Origin: Suillus spraguei
Lineage: Eukaryota; Basidiomycota; Agaricomycetes; Boletales; Suillaceae
Direction: 5' to 3'
Assembly (NCBI GenBank): GCA_016800925.1
Contig: JABCPU010000127.1
Span: 62,001 to 126,000 of the forward strand
DNA: 64,000 nt
This document shows, one piece after another, positions 9,946-23,188 of this stretch. The first letter of the stretch is position 1. Every line of letters begins with the position of its first letter. The translations under genes were made by a program, and so were the position numbers. The notes under the pieces are model-generated. The model searched no databases and was not told the DNA's origin. It saw nothing but the letters and a program-made list of their open reading frames with translations.

Positions 9946-11954
9946 GATATTTAACATGTAAGTGCGAGCACCACGAGATGGCCGGTCGGCTGAACCTCTC
10001 CTACTTCAAGTTGAGTACCGAACCTACCGATATTCTAACTCCACGTTTCATCCTCACCCGTCGCATGTACCGAATAGCATGTTCTTTCAGACCCTGATCT
10101 CTGAAAAATGTAATTCCGATAAAGTATTTCATCACTGACATTTCCAGACTGCTACGCCAATACACTGCAGCCTCTCAATTACGGCCATCATTAACAACAG
10201 TACTGATCCAAAACCGAACCGTTTGTTAATGTGCAGTATCTGTACTCTGGTTGAGGAAATAGGCAATATTGTCCACAGGGTGCCCAAGTGCATGATAAGG
10301 AAGTCACAGTCTCTGAGCCGGCTCGCGCACCAAGCGGACTGACAGCTATTACTGCCCGGAGGATGGTTGACAAAAGGTCATAATTCATCTAGACCATTAG
10401 TGTCATAAGTTGGATCTACAGGTTGGTAACTGACTCTTACCGTCAAAAAGCGCGAGTTTATACGACTAGTGCAATTGAGTTAAAGCACTGGTGTATTTTT
10501 CGTTCCTTTGTTTGTCAGTTCTGTGCTCAGGCGATTTATAGCTGCTGCTCGTCAAAATATTGATACTTAAGTTCAAACCCAGCATGCATTTGTTGCAGCA
10601 TCATGCAGATTTCATGATAATCATTCTCGCCACATACTTTAGCGGGTTCCTTCACATGATTGATCCTGATTGCCCACTAGAGTGGGGCCAAGTTGCACCG
10701 GCAAAATATTATTCGGCAAATATTGCTGGTCGTTTCACGCGAATCCTCGCATGAGGCATCGGAACTAATTTGTATATTCCTAGGTACCGGTGGACTGGCC
10801 CGGCGGGCGTGGAAATCGGAGACTATGTTCGATCTGGTGTCAAATGAGGAGTGGTAAACATTGTCGCGAGGAGGGTCCGACGTCCGTCCGTATGGTAGGA
10901 TAGTGCCGATCTCTCACTTTGTCGCCCCTCACTTGCTCGATCAGTCTTTCTTTATACCCACCACTCCGTTTACATAATGTATCGCACCGCAGTTTACATG
11001 TCCACCTAGTAGTACTCAGATCTGTTCTTTGCCTGCTCCCTTCCTGGCAAAATCGCCAAGACCCGATGTCTTCGTTGCAACAAGCGGATGATGCCTTGCC
11101 AGATTCTCTCTACCTCTATCAATCGATTGGCATTGTTCTTGATTGTGCACGCTGCAACGCTGCCATTCCTCTGTCACAGCGACCTGAATGGTCTACCTCT
11201 GGTTCTCCCAACTCTTTGCATTTCTGAATTTGGTCAATCTTATCCGCCCATCGAGTCCGTTATCAAGTTATTCACTGCTCTCACAGCCGGCTGTCTCTAC
11301 CCCCTCAAGTAGTGGAGCAACCGTGTTTCCTTTTCCCTCGACCAGGCCTCATGCCAAACCCGATGGTAAGAAGCCACGAAAGCGGGGAGAGAAGTGTGTT
11401 TGCTCCTCTTGTCAGCGTCCGCATACCAGTGTCGTCAATCAGTACATCTGCATTTTTTCTGGTAGCAGTTGAGAAGGGTATGTATATAGATGCGTTTCCA
11501 TCAGCGACTCTGAGTATAGTCGTGTCTTTGATCATGCCCAGACCAAGACCCGCGGATAGTCATGACTCGGTTCAAATAGAGTACCTTTTCTGATGCCAAC
11601 GCCGAATGCTAATATCCTACCTTCAGACTCGATATACTTACAGACAGCTTCATGATCTGTAGGAGGAGAAAGGAGTAAGAGGAGGGCACGAGAGGTGTGC
11701 CATGAATATTATTGTATGGATAGTTGAGAGGGTGTTTGCAACTGTGGTAGATAGTGCGGTGTCAGTATTACAGCAAGCATCTGAACGAGGGAAGAAGCGG
11801 TTAAGTGTGTGCTGGGATACACTAACACGTTCACGATTGAAGTCACAACTCAACTTCCCTTTTACATGATGCCAAACGAGCCTTTCAAACTCCGTGACTA
11901 TGTTGTAATCGTCGGTTACATGCCTCTCGATGTTACTTGTGCATTAGAATTATA
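9946..11954. other. Two kilobases with no recognised gene
   Basis: Open stretches here are short. One plus-strand piece near 11330-11470 is basic and Cys-containing (KKPRKRGEKCVCSSCQRPHT) but has no neighbouring exons I can join, so I do not call a gene. No repeat or RNA was recognised. Confidence 0.5.
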
Positions 11955-12200
11955 GATCACTAGAAGTTGTAAAAAAAATAACGGCGATGGTTTTCCCGCT
12001 TGTACAATTGCAGTGGCGTATGTACCGCAAAGGCGCAACTACATAGGGTCTTCGACCCCAATGGACAATAAATCTGATTTATATAAGGTTGCGCAAGAGA
12101 GGGTGTGAAAGCCATTCAAGAGTATCGTTGGGTAGGTCATCGAGATTGATATACGGGCCAAACACATGGATGATGTCCTTTTCTTTGGACCTTCTCCTGT
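11955..12200 (-). pseudogene. Diverged copy of the unknown terminal exon at 4194-4646
   Basis: The sequence aligns with 4225-4385: shared stretches include tgcagtggcgta, gtaccgcaaagg and ggtaggtc...gagattgatata. It carries indels, including an insertion of about 55 bases near 12030-12085. It sits directly before zinc-finger relic 2, in the same order as at 4.2-5.3 kb, so the two were duplicated together. Confidence 0.55.
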
Positions 12201-12760
12201 AATAGACAAATATCAAGATCTTTGAGTGCTGCCTCTATGTGATCTTACCAAAGAGTCTACCTTGCTCCAGAATATGCTGGTTCGTTGTCAGGACAATCGA
12301 CGACGAGTCTGAAATGGCCGGTATGGGTGAAAGTCTGCACAGACAGGTCTATGTCTGCTACCAAGTAGTACGCTCAGCATGGCGCTGGCAGAGTTGAAGC
12401 CACCAGCAGCTGACAGCACCCGCCCCAGCCAGCCACCACTTGTTGCCCATGGGCAGGTGGGAAGACAGGCAGGAAGACGAGTGGGCAGGGAGATGGGCAG
12501 ACAGGGAGAGACAAGAGGGCATCAACATTGCCCAATTAGGATGGTGTGCATTCGCGGCTGGGCACCTTGTCATCATCTCAACTCTGCTTGAATAAATGCA
12601 GACTTGGTATCTGCGCAGACATGCACCCAGACCAGCCATGACTTGCGCATTCACGGACAATCAGTATCGGCGTCCGGGTCTGCAGTAGATGTGGCCAACT
12701 TGAGTTTATGGGGAGAATGATCGAGGCTTGGGATCAGACGTTCTAATGTAGGACAACGAC
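12190..12760 (-). pseudogene. C2H2 zinc-finger relic, copy 2, with an approximately 290-bp insertion
   Basis: The flanks align with 4868-4935, 5153-5250 and 5263-5345 (for example gacgagtctgaaatggccgg in both). The middle part containing the SKTILCPYANVEDLL segment of copy 1 is deleted. Between about 12361 and 12650 a GC-rich, CAGG/GGGCAG-rich block is present that copy 1 lacks, apparently an unidentified insertion. No coding capacity remains. Confidence 0.5.
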
Positions 12761-13267
12761 TGTACCATGTGGATAACAAAGACAAACACGTTTCAACTTT
12801 TGCACTGGCAAACGCAATTTCAAACCATCCTTGCCACTTGATGACCATTGTGTTACCAGGGACATGTCCATCTTCCTCGGAGCTTCAGTCTTTGATCAAT
12901 GATACTTTGATCAAGGGCTTAAACACTGTTTTCACATTCTAATAACCAACCAGATGACTCCCAATAGTAGGTTTGCATGGTGAGACTCCATCGAAACACT
13001 CCTGCAATACTAGTGATATTTTCTATTCCCAACAGCTTTTGGTAAATCCGCTACCATTGTCTTGTGTGCAAGGAGACTCAAAATTCCTACATTCCTATCT
13101 GTACAATAAGTCAAGACTCTGGGCTTTCTCGTGGAACGCCTAATGAAGACATTCCGAGTTTGATAAAGCGTTCTAGGTGCTCATCACATGCAAATGTCCA
13201 TTGAGGTACGAACATTACTAGCTAGTCTAAGGCCTATGATATCTCGCAGTAAAGCACGTTCACACGA
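12761..13267. other. Intergenic, upstream of the gene at 13268
   Basis: No coding or repeat feature was recognised. It presumably contains the promoter of the next gene. Confidence 0.5.
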
Positions 13268-14633
13268 ATGATCTCGATCACCCTGGTTTGGCACATGACT
13301 CCGGGTGGCGGCGCTAGTCTCGATTTTTTTAGACAACACCCCTGTCGAATGGGCAACTTCCATTCTACCTCTATCATGGCTTCCGAAGTTGTTGATGATA
13401 GCAAGTCCGTCACGGTATTTAATGCCCCTCCCCCATACTCCACGACTTCCACGTTTGCACCAACAGATGCAAGTACTGTTCTGACTTGCATTTTTGACAT
13501 TGTCTCGGCCCCTGATTTTACCCCTTGCTCCGTCGTCCCAATTATTGACGCCTGTTCGACTGCTCTACCAGCTGCAGAGTTCTCCGACCTCCTGCAAACA
13601 CTCAACATCGAAGGTCACACAGCGCTGTATTGGGCAATCGTAAATGATCGACGGGAAGTCTTTGCAGCATTGTCTAAATTCACACCCAAACTCTCGTCCA
13701 TTTGCTCTTCTGACCTGCGTCTTGCGTGCATGATAACCAATGATCAACCACTATTTACGCAATTGAATTTGGGAATCACCAATTGTAAGTAGTGATTCCC
13801 ACCCAAAAATTTATCAACTAATGTTTTGGTGCTCTAATAAGCCGAGGATGGGCCTTTGAGACGCTCTTTAGGTTGTCCATCAGACGAGGTCCAGGTAGAT
13901 TCAGGGGACGGACTAGGCAAGAACCAGTTTGTTGCTCATTTCCGAATCAAGAAGTTCCAGAAACGCATCCGCATAACATATGATGTGAATATAGAATTTG
14001 TTGCTAGGGGTACGTGGTCCATTGATATATTTTTTCTTGCGTTGATGATGATACCAATACCTACAGGTCGTATATGGTCATTATTATTTTTCATGATGTC
14101 TGATGGAAAGTGGCAAGTTGGATTTAGTATTTCTCAGCCCAGCCTTCCCGCACATCCAGCATGCGTGATTATGATCGAGGCTCACAAGAAACCTGGCTGT
14201 GAAGTCCCACCTGAAGGACTGAAATTCGGTGGAAATGTGCCGCATATGCTTGTCGCGGAACCTGATGGGTAAGTTCTAATTTATTACAATGTATTCACAA
14301 CCATGATTACTGACTCGGATGGGTTGTACTTGTTCTCTCGTTTAGGAGAGACAAGAAATATGATGGCAAGCCATTTTTTTCAAATATTATTGGGGATGAC
14401 CGACTGGCTAATGGACGAGTGAGTTGTTTTCTTTTCGCTTCATCAGCCTTATCAACATCATCCTTGTACCAATCCGACATATATCACGACCTTCTCTAAG
14501 ATTTAAACCGATTGCATTGTTTTAGCAACACAAAATATGTAGACTCCGATGGCACCCTGCATGTAAAGATGGAGATGACATTGCGATAGTATTGGTAGTT
14601 ATTGGCTTCAATGGAAATCGCGCATTTTACTGA
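13268..14633 (+). CDS. Agaricomycete-specific protein of unknown function
   Basis: A five-exon gene. Exon 1 may start at ATG 13268, 13349 or 13376; the last (MASEVVDDSK) best fits the proteins I recall. Exon 1 contains EGHTALYWAIVNDRREVF, like a single ankyrin repeat. Introns follow at about 13782-13842, 14010-14067 (gtacgt...ctacag), 14270-14345 and 14420-14525, all GT-AG. Later exons encode VAHFRIKKFQKRIRITYDV, WSLLFFMMSDGKWQVGFS and FKFGG-like beta-rich sequence. The last exon ends GFNGNRAFY with TGA at 14631-14633. I associate this arrangement with an abundant uncharacterised Agaricomycete family; the function is unknown. No disruption is visible. Confidence 0.65.
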
Positions 14634-15328
14634 CCATCACGCTTTCACTGATATGTCACGCCTAATTCATCATAATCCCCCTAGGTTGGTGAGTAAGATT
14701 CCGAATGGAGTACAATTGTGATTGCTTCACGGCAGCAACCCAACGGTGGTAGAGAATGACATCTATAACAAGGTAACATTTAGAAAGACCAGATGCCGCG
14801 GCAAAGATGAAAATTACTGACCCACTTGTACGTGCTACCTTATTCCTTGGTGCGCTCGACAGATACGTAGCAGGCAGAACTTAAGAAAGGTAAACAATAT
14901 AGTATTATGGGCAAATCGTGCCTGCTTCACCACCGAGACTAATCAATTTGCGTCCACCAGTACGATTAAGCTTCCTGGTGAACTGCACCACCGACGTTTA
15001 GCATGGTACGTCAACCTCGCTTGGGACAACTGCTTACGAATTGACCATACCTAATGACTCTATACGGGAGATGGACAGGAACAATTATAACATGTCAGTA
15101 ATACAAATACGACAAAACTATGAAACATTAATTACGAACGAAAAAAATGGATAAAAAGGAGGCAGGTAAAAGAACGGATTATCTAAGCAGTGACAGGTAT
15201 GACGAACTCGATGTTGCCATAAGTAAGATAAAAAAAATGAAATGGCGCTGGATGTGTGGTGCCGGGATATTCAGGCTGCATGACCCAGCACCTGTACATT
15301 GCTTCTCTTCAAACGAATGAAGATCAAG
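14634..15328. other. Intergenic, nothing recognised
   Basis: Convergent space between the unknown gene and MFS copy 2. No repeat or coding feature could be supported. Confidence 0.5.
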
Positions 15329-17380
15329 CTATGAATTATTATCCGTGGTTGAGAAACCAACATCCACGCAGGCCCTCATGCGATCACCATAACGAATCGT
15401 CAAGAAAATGATCCTGGGAAGAAAAATGAAGATAAGCATCCTCGATCTCTTGCAATCAAAGAAAGACGCTCACCCTTGTCCAATGATCGCAAGGATAGCC
15501 GCGATTATGTTCGTCCATGCAACACCTATACACTCGATTGATGGAATGACAAGAGCAGTCACAACAGATATAATAAGTGACCGGACCGCTCTGGTAAAAC
15601 GATTGAGTTCAACTTTGATAACCATGCTATATCACAGAGACTAACGCATTAGCAGCTGTGATTTCTGCGCTTCGAGAGTGCATTATATCCACATTATAAG
15701 AAGCAATTGGGTTAAACACGAAGTCAACCTGCGAAAACAAATAAATTAAGTCACATACGATTGAAACAACGCAATTAGCTGAGGACTTACCCCCATTCCA
15801 TTCATAAAAAAACATAATAAATTTAATGAAAGACCGATTGGGCCCCCAACATATGTCGTAATCAGCCCAGACGCCCCAACAGACAGCGGGACCATAAACA
15901 GTCCTCCGATCCACGTTGCTCTCAAGCGATCTTCTGGAAACCATACTCCATTGCGCTTCTTCCGCCATCTTCTGACTATAGTGTCTGATAGGCGGCCAGA
16001 AATTGGTGCTCCCACTGTAAAGATAGTGTCGGTGAACAGTGATTACCTTGGTATGTACTTACTGAAGTTTCCCAGTCCGTTTGGGAGGAAACACGCTCCG
16101 ATGATGGCTTCGTTCACGATACCATACCGGAGGCCCTGCACAGCAGTCAGGATGTGAAACGAAAGGTGATTATCAGCTTACAATAGTATACGCTATGGGT
16201 ACAACGAGAACTACATTGTTTCATGTGAGAACACACTGCGCAATCGGTATCAACATCAACGCACCATAATCACTAATGAGTACTAGAGCCTGCGCGAGCA
16301 TCTACATCTCATAGAGAATTAAGAATGACATCTAGTATACAGAACTGCACTCACAACCGCAAATAGGTTCGGACTCCGAAGCAACAAGAGACTGCTCAGA
16401 GGATTTACCCATGTAATATGGATCGTCTCCTGTGCGTTGATTTTTCAATGCTCAATGTGCCAGGATAGCTAGTCTCGGGAAATGAAATGTATATGAGAAG
16501 AGTCTGGAGCAAGCCACATGCACCAATGGAATATTGCAGATTACGCCAGGACCAATACTGTGCTGCTGTACCTGTTTGAATACATCACTGGAGTCAGCAC
16601 ACATGAACAATCAAAATATATTTACCTCCAAGAAACGGAGCAATAGCCAACCCCAAAAGTGTGGCCTGAGATAGCCATATCAGCAACAAACCGACAAAAG
16701 TGTGCAATCATCACGACCACTCACGCCATAGAATACTCCAATAGCAGCCCCCCTCTCCTCCAATTTATAAATGTCACCAATAACACCCGCACCCAACGCT
16801 ATTCCCCCAGAACATCCAAACGTCTGCACGAATCGCCAGAATAATAGACTCCACAACGAAGTCGACATTGCGACACCACAGCTTCCGGCACATAAAAATG
16901 GCATGCCCCACAAATACATCAATCGGCGACCATCTGGACCGCAGTCAGGAATCGAAACAGCGGCGAGTTCACGACACGTTACGGATGCACTCACATAAAG
17001 ACGAATAAGAGGCCCAAACTAACGATCCGACAGCAGTCGCTAAGATCGATACACTGATGCTCAAGCTGGGAAATTGCTCGATCGGAAAATGTTACATCTA
17101 ATGAACAAGCAACACTCACCTAACGGTAGCATGCGTTGAGGTAAGATCTTTAGCTATTTGAGGGATGGAAGGCACAAACGTCCCTTGGACGAACACTGAC
17201 CAACATTCGTCAGTATCGTGCCTCCGTATTAGTAGTATACTGTAACTCCAAATACTCACTAGGCAACAAACCCGCACAAGAGACGAGAAACACGATCCAC
17301 CTCTTCTCATGTGGCGCGAATCTGTCGTTGATAGATTTATGGGCGGTGGACGCCAGCAAAGGGCTTTGTTCTGAAACCAT
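15329..17380 (-). CDS. MFS transporter, DHA1 type, copy 2
   Basis: Same exon layout as copy 1: ATG at 17380 (MVSEQSPLLASTAHKS), then FVPSIPQIAKDLTS, GDIYKLEERGAAIGVFYG, GAPISGRLSDTIVRRWRKKR, WIGGLFMVPLSVGASGLITT and FVFNPIASYNVDI, ending with TAG at 15329-15331 (GFSTTDNNS). Conservation of introns and exons at the protein level suggests function is or was under selection. I saw no stop in the exons read, but not every splice site was checked. The flanks differ from those of copy 1, so the duplicated unit is about the gene itself. Confidence 0.82.
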
Positions 17381-20300
17381 CAGAGTGAGTTGCGGGTGCG
17401 ACGTCGCATACAGCTGCCCGGAAGAGATTTATTATATATCATGATGGCTCGGGTCCGAAGATGCTTTACATATCTGTCAAACCATTCTGAGCCTAGCACA
17501 AGAGTCTGGAGTGGAATATTTTCTAGCGTCCGACCGGATTCTACACCTATAGTGCTCCCCTTGTTTCGTCATCGAGTCTAAGAAAATTTGTTATGTTATC
17601 AAAGGATCAGGGGCCAGGTCGGGCCCTTCGAGTGTAGTAACCTGGGTACACGTAGCCAGCTCCGCTTTTTTGACCCATGTCAGCTCTCTACATGGTCAAG
17701 TGCCATTGGCTGGCAAGAGGTTGTGAATGTGAATCAGGACGTTGGTAGATTAATTTTGCCAGTGGCGTCAAGTTCGCTTCATTGATGTCATCGTCTCCGC
17801 ACGGCTCCGAGACCTTTTCGGCTCGGAAACGATTGAAAAAGGATCCCTTGTTGGGGTCCCGCTGCCATCCGAGCGTTCCTCTTACCCTAAGTCATAGTAC
17901 TTGTAGCGCGCCACTAATAGCCAAGGCTTCTGCCAATAGAATGTGAGAACTGCGAGTTGAGACAACGTCAGTACTATACTATTGCACAATCTGCCTCAAA
18001 AACCAGTACGCAGCTTGGTCGCAACAATTTTGAGGCTTAGTACGTACAGTCTACATGATTTCCGCCTTCCGAAGACCGGCAACGTGCATTTAGCGTATTC
18101 AAGTCTATCGAATCTGGTCACTTTCAAATTTATACAAGCAAATCACAGAGAAGTACGTGCCTTACCGGATACCCTTGTTTGTGTTGATGTTCTAATGCCA
18201 CGACCGTTCCGACTCTCCGTACTCTTCGAGAGGCTCTTTTTCAGCAGACGCACACTCAATGCCACACGCCTCCTTCCACCTCAATTGTAAACACTTACCA
18301 ATGAGTCTCTGTGCTGAGCTAAACGGTTAGGATTGGTGCAGGAGTGGGAGTGATTCATGGACAAAGTGCGTCATTTGCCTTTTTTTTTTTTTTTTTGTAT
18401 TCTCTCCTTCCACGCATAACTGGACAGCCGAAAACCCTATGCACCTGACCTCCAAACCATCCTGGACACCATGTTCTCCTTCCTCATCGCCATCCTATAC
18501 ACCCACGTCGTTAGCTAACTCAGAAGCTTCAGAACAGCCACCAGCACACGGTCGAAACCAATCTTTCACGACCAGCTTTGCGATGCTTGAGCGGTGAGTT
18601 ACCTTTTGAATGTCGTTGTCGTCGTTTATTTATTCTGTCACGCAAAATTACGCTCTCTAATTGATATAATTATATCCCATTACAATCGGTCACACTCTAC
18701 GATCCCGCTCCTCTTGTCTCTAACACCTCTCTTGTTCACCCTCGACTTTGCACAGGTTATTCAAGGTACTGCTAGTAGTTCTGCTCGAGTTGTATGAATA
18801 CGGGACGTTCAGCGCAAGAATATGGCATCAGAAACATGAGGAGCGAACTTATTGTGGAGGAGCAGGATGGCTAGGACGTAGTAGAACACGGTGGAAAACA
18901 GAGATTTGGAGAATTAAAGAGCTAGGAGACGTTGAATCGTCAGATGAGTCACATTGTTCTGATAGCTTTGATTTGAATCAGGAATAACCGGTCATGAATA
19001 TATGTGAGGTTAGAACAGACAGAAGCTCGAGTTAACTATGTCTTTGTAGAGCTCGCATCCAGTCATGTTCGATCTTGGGCTGAGTTCCGTGCGCGGTCTT
19101 AGACACTCAGTACGATGTTCTTGAGGGATACGACCTGCCACAACAGAATCGATCAATGAAGAAACGGGGAGACTTAACAGCAGAAGGAGTGATCAGGTAT
19201 AGTTTCCGTTCCTCTCTTTTCGGCGACTCGGACAACCAAGTTTGACGGGTGGAAGGGTGGCACGTTGACAAGTGTGTGATGTGATGCACAGTCCAGGAAC
19301 GGCGAGCTTCATGAAATTCAGTAGAACCTGGCCGTTATGAAACAAGGTAATGAGACTTACACTCACTTATACTTACTCGTGCTACTCCATGTGCTTGAGC
19401 CACCCAAGGCTCATTTTGTCCTCCAGGAAGCCATGGAGACTCAGAAAGTGCCAAAGAGGGCTGCCAGGATCTGCTAGCGCTACTAGTACTCAGGCTCAAC
19501 CCGGAGTTGTAACGACACCCGCGTCGTGGCATGCGTCTACATGAGCTCTTTCGATCGTTCCAGAGTGCATTTTGGACACCGTCGAGGTTTCTTTAGCTAG
19601 GAGAGGTTGGACTCGCGTGTCTTCTCTGCGTCGTCGATCTCGCGGTCAAGCCCGTTTCTTCAAGCATTTGTCTACCTTAGCGCAGGACAAGGTCTTCAAT
19701 GTGCCACACCAGCTCCTCCTGCTGGACTTGATCGTTTCTTCTGGCACCACAATCCTGCGAAAGGTCTTTGAATTTCCTCCGTGGCTCTTACTAAACTTCT
19801 TATTGATGGTCGCAGCGGCCATTTTTTTCGTTTTTTTGACGTTGGACGATGCTCCGGGATGCCATATATAGAATTATGGGACCTATGGGTTCGGCCAGGA
19901 ATCGTCTGTTCCTCGATGGTTTGCGGGGCTTCCTTCGACGACTCCTTCAGAGACAGACAGACACTGCCTTTACATGTCTAGTGCTGTATTTATGTTTGGA
20001 GCAGAACACCAAACTCTGCTATGTAATGTCGATCATCGTTTCGAACGTTCTTGATCGACGTCGTGTGACGCACCGTGCTAAGGATCATATATGACATTCT
20101 GTTATACTCCATGCACGCCGAACTGATGTATAACAGAGGAAACGTGAGATCAAGTATGATTTCTGTTCCTCCTCTTTGGCGAGCAGCTGAGATTATCCTT
20201 CGTGTACCTAATGATGCGTGTCACAGTGCATATCAAGCCTGAGGTCGGATGCTGAATCTACGACAGTATGTACGTATGAGTCACAAGTACCAAAGCAGTA

Positions 20301-20479
20301 GACACGCGTATCTATATTATGCCTAGAGCACTACATTATGACAAACAGTCCATCTCCTGCATTATGAGGAGGGGTTCAGTGTTGGGAGGTAGAGTTCTGG
20401 GGGGTTGTGGGCTAATATCACGAGTTACTGTGCTTGCGCGACGTCGGGTGCAGCTACACAAAAGAGTTATATACTATAT
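17381..20479. other. Three kilobases without a recognisable gene
   Basis: This contains a run of 17 T at 18380-18396, which may be a degraded retroelement tail or a simple tract. A plus-strand open piece at about 18748-18987 could follow an intron (gtgagt at about 18594, acceptor before 18757), but it matches nothing I know. Open fragments at 19350-20094 are also unrecognised. No gene is called. Confidence 0.45.
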
Positions 20480-21965
20480 CACATCACGATGCTCGGGTCC
20501 GAAGCCGCTGCACGTTCTACTATATCTCAAGACGAGTTCAAACATAGATGCAGCATTTTGCAACTTTCATATGCTAAATTTTGAAAAAATATTCACAGGC
20601 AACTTTGATTGATACCCTTACACATCCGAGTCCAGATATGAGTCAATACACCGCTGTGGCATCCATGTGCCTAGAAAGTCAACTCCAAGAACTGCAGCTT
20701 ATCCACACTCCCTCCTTCCTGGTGAATCATTTTCACTCGTCCTCCCTCCAGAAGATTTCAGAATATGGACTTCTCTAATTCACTCCTTCAATACTACTAC
20801 AGCTCTCCCATCTCTGCCTAGCTCGGTTCCACAAGTTAAGTTTCAAGTGAAGGTCACGGGCGAGCAGATCTCCTTCGAGGTGCAGTTCCCAGAACGATAC
20901 CCGGAGGATTCAGATCTCGACACCACACAGGCTCCTTTAATTTTTGTCAAGGGAGAGGGTATATCTAGAGATGAACATCTCCAATGGCGAGCATTTGTTC
21001 AGGAGAAATTAGTCGAGGTACAAGGAAACGAGTCAGAGTGAGTACCATAGCATCTTCTTGATTATGGTGCGAGGAATACTAAATCGTATGTAGCTATCCG
21101 ATCTACCAGTTGCTATGCATGCACTTGCTGCCGAAACTACACGAAGACAGACATAGTATCGATACAAGACTGTCAGAGAGTATCCTAGAACAACAAAGCG
21201 CCAATCCTCTCCCAGAGACAGCATACTACCATGCGCTCCTGACGTCTCATCATCTCGTGTCTCCAACGAAACGGCGATCATTGCAGCGATGGTCCTCTGA
21301 GCTTTCGATATCTGGCTTCGCCAAAGTCGGCTACCCAGGCGTCATTTATGCGCAAGGCTCGCAGGAAAACATAGAAGAATTTGTTGCCAACGTCAAATCT
21401 ATGCAGTGGCTGGCACTGAGAGTGCGATTTGTGGAACCCACAGACATGGCCAATGATGAGCATCACCAGGGTTGGTCCGAGTTCCAAAAGGTCGGAGAAG
21501 TCGTAGAAGAAATGAGGAGACGTGGGAGAGATAAATATATCACGGAGATGGGTATTGGAAGCTCAGCTTTGAAATGATTCAGCCATATTCTGAACGGACT
21601 AAGGGCATTTCCGTCATAGTACATGATTGATCCACCCGGCTGTGCAAATTACTGGGGATATACATAAGACAAGGAGGTGAAGCAGGATGTATTGGTGGTT
21701 CCAGTTCAGGTATATTTGGTGAGTTATGACTTATCCTGTTGTGTGTGTGGCCATTGTTAACATATCCTCAGTCATGGAAATACCAGCTGTTGAATGGCGC
21801 AGTATACGGCGAGGGATCATATAGTCGAGCAGGTCCACATGCTCTGCACGCTCATCGTTGGCATTTGTGAGACCATCGGCCCATCAGTTCGGTCATCAAG
21901 ACCACGCCGTCAAATCACCTCTGGTTCGAGGGATTATCCTCCCCTGAGGCCACCGTGCCATCAGA
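20480..21965 (+). repeat. Segmental duplication, copy A
   Basis: This stretch, containing the RWD-domain gene and about 390 bases downstream, recurs at 29870-31035 and 37364-37605, where a LINE now separates the two parts. Shared sequence includes gccaaagtcggctacccagg at 21319 and 30639, and atgacttatcctgt at 21726 and 37377. Divergence is modest and includes small indels in both copies. Confidence 0.85.
20638..21577 (+). CDS. RWD domain + DUF1115 protein (RWDD2-like), copy A
   Basis: Two exons. Exon 1 encodes the RWD domain, including FEVQFPERYPEDSDL, the conserved core of this UBC-like fold. The intron begins gtgagt at about 21040 and ends at about 21092. Exon 2 (YPIYQLLCMHLLPKL... to LK, stop near 21577) carries the C-terminal domain of RWDD2 proteins, with SGFAKVGYPGVIYAQG and VANVKSMQWLALRVRF. 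The family's function is poorly known. A problem is visible: near 20704 this copy has atccacac where copy B has atccaacac, so the frame from ATG 20638/20665 is lost before the RWD domain. Either this is a real frameshift, the start lies elsewhere, or one base is missing from the assembly. Confidence 0.7.
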
Positions 21966-22730
21966 CCTCCTGTACTATATTACTAACGTCACGTACATTA
22001 AGAAACAGTGTGCTGCAATCGAATTCACAGACCGAGCACTGTCTTCATGATGTGAACAGCATTGAGTATAGCAACTAGCTCAGACCAACTCATGGGTGTA
22101 TCCACACCTTCCACTCCGGGTACCGTGACACTTCCAACTCCCAGAATTCAATCTGCCTGACGCGCCTGGAGCATCCAGGGTCCCTCCAAGATACTATCGC
22201 CCATGACGCCTCCGTCGCTCGCGAAATAGACTTCAGACGTTCGATTGAGCGGAAGAGAATCACTTCGGGCACAAACCTTAAGGAAGGCATTGCACTTCAC
22301 TGTCATCTGCCTCGCTCCGGCGGTTCCATAGTCTCATCGCTTGAGTAGTGGAGAAACGGTGCCACTTCGTTGGTGAGTACTTGAGTCCTAGACTTCTTGT
22401 GTATGCATGCTTCGCGTACTGTGGCTTCAAAGCGATCTCTTCTCTGGATGGCAAAGCGGCTGCAAAACCTTTTAATCCTGAACGAAAAAGTCGCTCTTCT
22501 CGGTCGATGGAAATTCAGTTTTTTCGGTATGATCCCCGTTGGCACCACTAACATAGGCAGCATCAAGATCAACTTTAACATCGGATGTATTATGAACAAC
22601 AAGAGCTAGAAGCTGTCCCGGCAGACGTGGAACTACCAGAAGCAACATACTTGCCTCGCAAACGTAGGGAAGTGGGCCATCACATTATCAACAGATGTTT
22701 CTTTTCGATCGATTCTAATGCCATGCACAG
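21966..22730. other. Intergenic, nothing recognised
   Basis: Short open fragments on both strands show no family I recognise. Confidence 0.5.
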
Positions 22731-23110
22731 ATGAAAGCCCTCGCGACGCACAACAGCGTGATCGATCCGGGCCATAATAATCATGTCTGCTCACATCAAT
22801 ATTGCTCTAGTGCCTTTGGCTACAAAAAGTTCCTCGAAAGACATGTGGCCAAGATCCGTAGCACAAAGAGCGATCAATCTGCCACAGATCCGTCCGAGTC
22901 AGACCGCGCCATATCTACATATACCGATACTAATTGTCCCGACAATGAAACGGCAGACTTGGCAGCGCACTTGAGTATAAATCGCATTACCGGACATGCT
23001 TACTCCCTCCACATTCGGATACCAATGTCAAAAACCATATGGTGTCCAATGTCCTTACCCCAACGTCGAGGACCTACTGTTATTGCCTCCGAAAATTCTG
23101 CTTTTTGAAG
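22731..23110 (+). pseudogene. C2H2 zinc-finger relic, copy 3 (inverted)
   Basis: An open stretch of 125 codons encodes HVCSHQYCSSAFGYKKFLER followed by HV, a C-x4-C finger half, then a Ser/Thr-rich linker and AHLSINRITGHAYSLHIR. The last third matches the complement of zinc-finger relic 1 (about 5020-5155). It ends by frameshift before the final finger seen in copy 1. It is probably a fragment of a larger zinc-finger gene, next to the HET gene's 3' end. Confidence 0.55.
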
Positions 23111-23188
23111 GGTATGGTGATCTATGCTACACGGTAATGACGTAGGTTTGATCATCAAAGCGCAAACAAATACCGGTAAGAAATGCCT

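Noticed and set aside
18380..18396. T17 tract as the poly(A) tail of a second retroelement
   Set aside because: No target duplication, reverse-transcriptase or gag-like sequence was found next to it.
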